Source of the DNA: Shewanella putrefaciens
GTDB lineage: Bacteria; Pseudomonadota; Gammaproteobacteria; Enterobacterales; Shewanellaceae
NCBI RefSeq assembly: GCF_016406305.1
Contig: NZ_CP066369.1
Location: 1,940,501-2,004,500, forward strand
DNA length: 64,000 bases
Direction: 5' to 3'
Part shown: piece by piece, positions 62,764 through 64,000 of the stretch
Layout: the number at the start of each line of letters is the position of its first letter
Position numbering within the stretch: position 1 is the stretch's first letter
Translations under genes and position numbers: made by a program
Notes under the pieces: model-generated
What the model was told of the DNA's origin: nothing
Seen by the model: the letters and a program-made list of their open reading frames with translations, nothing else
The model's database searches: none

Positions 62764-64000
62764 ATGACCAAGTCGCGCCATACAACCCTGTTCAAGATTG
62801 GTTTAGTGTTAAGCACGCTATTTGCCAGTGCCGCCATATGGGCAGCGGATAAGCCTGAGCCTGTTGCTAACGCGAAGACAGCCACTCCTACTAACGCCAC
62901 TTCCACGATCGCCACTCCCACGATCACCACGAATGCGCAGACACCCAAGGTAAAAGTGGTGTCATTAGATACAGCTTCGGAGCTTAAAAACCGCTTTAGA
63001 ATAGATCATATGGTGAGCAGCATGACCCTATTGGTGGAGCGTGAATACGGCTCTGCCCCCGTGGTGATAGTGCTTCCCGATGGTAGTAAGTGGTACGCCA
63101 GTCGTCACCCCGAAACCGTCAAATGGGTTGACGGTATTACCGGTGACATGATTTACATCGAATCGCCACCGCCAGGGCCTTGGCAGTTGGTCGGCAAGGT
63201 CGTACCTGGCTCCAAGATCAAGAAAGTCTCTAAGCTTGAAATCGAAGTTCAGCCGTTGCCTCAACCGCTTTTTCAAGGGGAACAGGTCAAAATTGTTGCC
63301 CAGCTTATGGGGGATGCTGAGCGCGTGCGTATGCCAGGTCTAGATTATCTGGTTGAATGGACCGCACATTTTGTGAGTAAGCATAGGGCAGGGGATGAAA
63401 ACTTTGCCGCCGGCGATATCATTGCCGGTTCCTACAAGGACAGTGGTGAAAAGCTCGATGAAAAGCCCGACGATGGCCTTTTTACCAGTGAAATAAACCT
63501 TAAGCAGCCCTGGGGGGAATATGATTTTGTGGTTCAAGCGCGTAATAATGTGTTTGAGCGGCAAGTTTCTTTTCCTTTTACCTTATCCGCACGGCCAATA
63601 AATGCTGAGGTGATTACCCCTGAAGATCCCTTAACGGGCCAATGGAAAATCATGCTGCACGCCGATAGCACTGTATTGCAGCTAGCTGATACCCATTTTT
63701 CTTTTGAATTGGTCGGTCCGGCTGGGCTGCAACTGCCTGTGGTGCTTAATGGGCTAACCGAACCCGACACTGAGTTGATATTACCGCCCGTTTCTGAGTT
63801 TGGCAGTTATCGCATCAAAGGGTTTGTTGCGACAACAACGCACACGGGGCGTGAAATAGTGCTCGATTTACCCGAACTCTTTTTCAACCTAGTGCAACCG
63901 CCGGAGCCTCCACCCAGTCCAGAGGTATTAGCCGCCATTGCCGCCCAAAAAGCCGCAGAAGAAGAGGCGTTGGCGAAGCAAGATGCCATGTTCTGGATCA
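62764..64000 (+). CDS. TIGR03503-type exported protein, N-terminal part
   Basis: An incomplete gene running off the window (412 residues visible). It begins MTKSRHTTLFKIGLVLSTLF with a signal peptide ending near IWA-AD, then a Thr/Pro/Ala-rich stretch (about 35-60) and beta-rich regions containing SMTLLVEREYGSAPVVIVLPDG and GPWQLVGKVVPGS. That opening segment matches the TIGR03503 family of gammaproteobacterial proteins of unknown function. The visible end is Glu/Ala-rich (AAQKAAEEEALAKQD). It starts 10 bp after dnaQ on the same strand. Confidence 0.72.
   Translation, partial: MTKSRHTTLFKIGLVLSTLFASAAIWAADKPEPVANAKTATPTNATSTIATPTITTNAQTPKVKVVSLDTASELKNRFRIDHMVSSMTLLVEREYGSAPVVIVLPDGSKWYASRHPETVKWVDGITGDMIYIESPPPGPWQLVGKVVPGSKIKKVSKLEIEVQPLPQPLFQGEQVKIVAQLMGDAERVRMPGLDYLVEWTAHFVSKHRAGDENFAAGDIIAGSYKDSGEKLDEKPDDGLFTSEINLKQPWGEYDFVVQARNNVFERQVSFPFTLSARPINAEVITPEDPLTGQWKIMLHADSTVLQLADTHFSFELVGPAGLQLPVVLNGLTEPDTELILPPVSEFGSYRIKGFVATTTHTGREIVLDLPELFFNLVQPPEPPPSPEVLAAIAAQKAAEEEALAKQDAMFWI

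Noticed and set aside
1..64000. CRISPR arrays, rRNA, tRNA, transposases and integrases
   Set aside because: I scanned for regularly spaced repeats, cloverleaf sequences and characteristic motifs and saw none. Small RNAs cannot be excluded by eye.

Overview
The window is an ordinary chromosomal stretch of a gammaproteobacterium, almost certainly Shewanella. Reasons: gene order shared with enteric bacteria (yejM-yejL/yejK, ppk-ppx, ycgN/ycgL/minCDE/rnd/fadD/tsaB, mltD/gloB/yafS/rnhA/dnaQ), a marine-type dedicated sortase locus, a CcpA-type dihaem cytochrome c peroxidase, and FNR/CRP-like sites. I annotate 59 protein-coding genes, two of them cut by the window ends. I saw no tRNA, rRNA, CRISPR array, transposase or integrase.

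Layout. 1-8.1 kb: yejM (partial), yejL, yejK, cytochrome c peroxidase, a two-domain pterin synthase-like protein, an M23 peptidase, YecM, an L,D-transpeptidase and a K+ channel. 8.1-14.3 kb: ppk-ppx with a Pho box upstream of ppk, then yegD-creA. 14.4-21.9 kb: metC and the proteobacterial dedicated sortase locus (histidine kinase and response regulator on the minus strand; VIT/VWA sortase target and class GN sortase on the plus strand, divergent). 21.9-30.5 kb: a diguanylate cyclase, M28 peptidase, outer-membrane beta-barrel, RimK-like ligase, maoP/hdfR, dgkA, an exported ATP-dependent DNA ligase and a small unknown gene.

30.5-34.4 kb is the accessory region. A 2.6-kb AT-rich gene encodes an HD domain joined to an Hsp90-type (GHKL) ATPase. 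It is followed at its stop codon by a 99-bp site that folds like an integron attC, and its start lies about 40 bp after a GTTAGGG core-like sequence. It therefore looks like a single integron cassette without a nearby integrase. This is the best candidate for an undescribed system, possibly a one-gene defence module. Downstream lies about 0.6 kb of non-coding DNA with two copies of a 67-bp repeat.

34.4-64 kb: ylqF, a 2-oxoglutarate oxygenase divergent from msrBA around an FNR-like site, hemB, tsaB, four accessory genes (including an M50-like membrane peptidase and an exported methyltransferase), fadD, rnd, minCDE (minC carries an 11-G tract), ycgL, an MltB-family protein whose catalytic Glu is Val, ycgN, ppiB, rhlE, a DUF885 lipoprotein, rraA, asmA, mltD, gloB, yafS, a LysR regulator, rnhA, dnaQ and the start of a TIGR03503-type protein.

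Functions were assigned by reading motifs and by remembered family resemblance. No database search was run.
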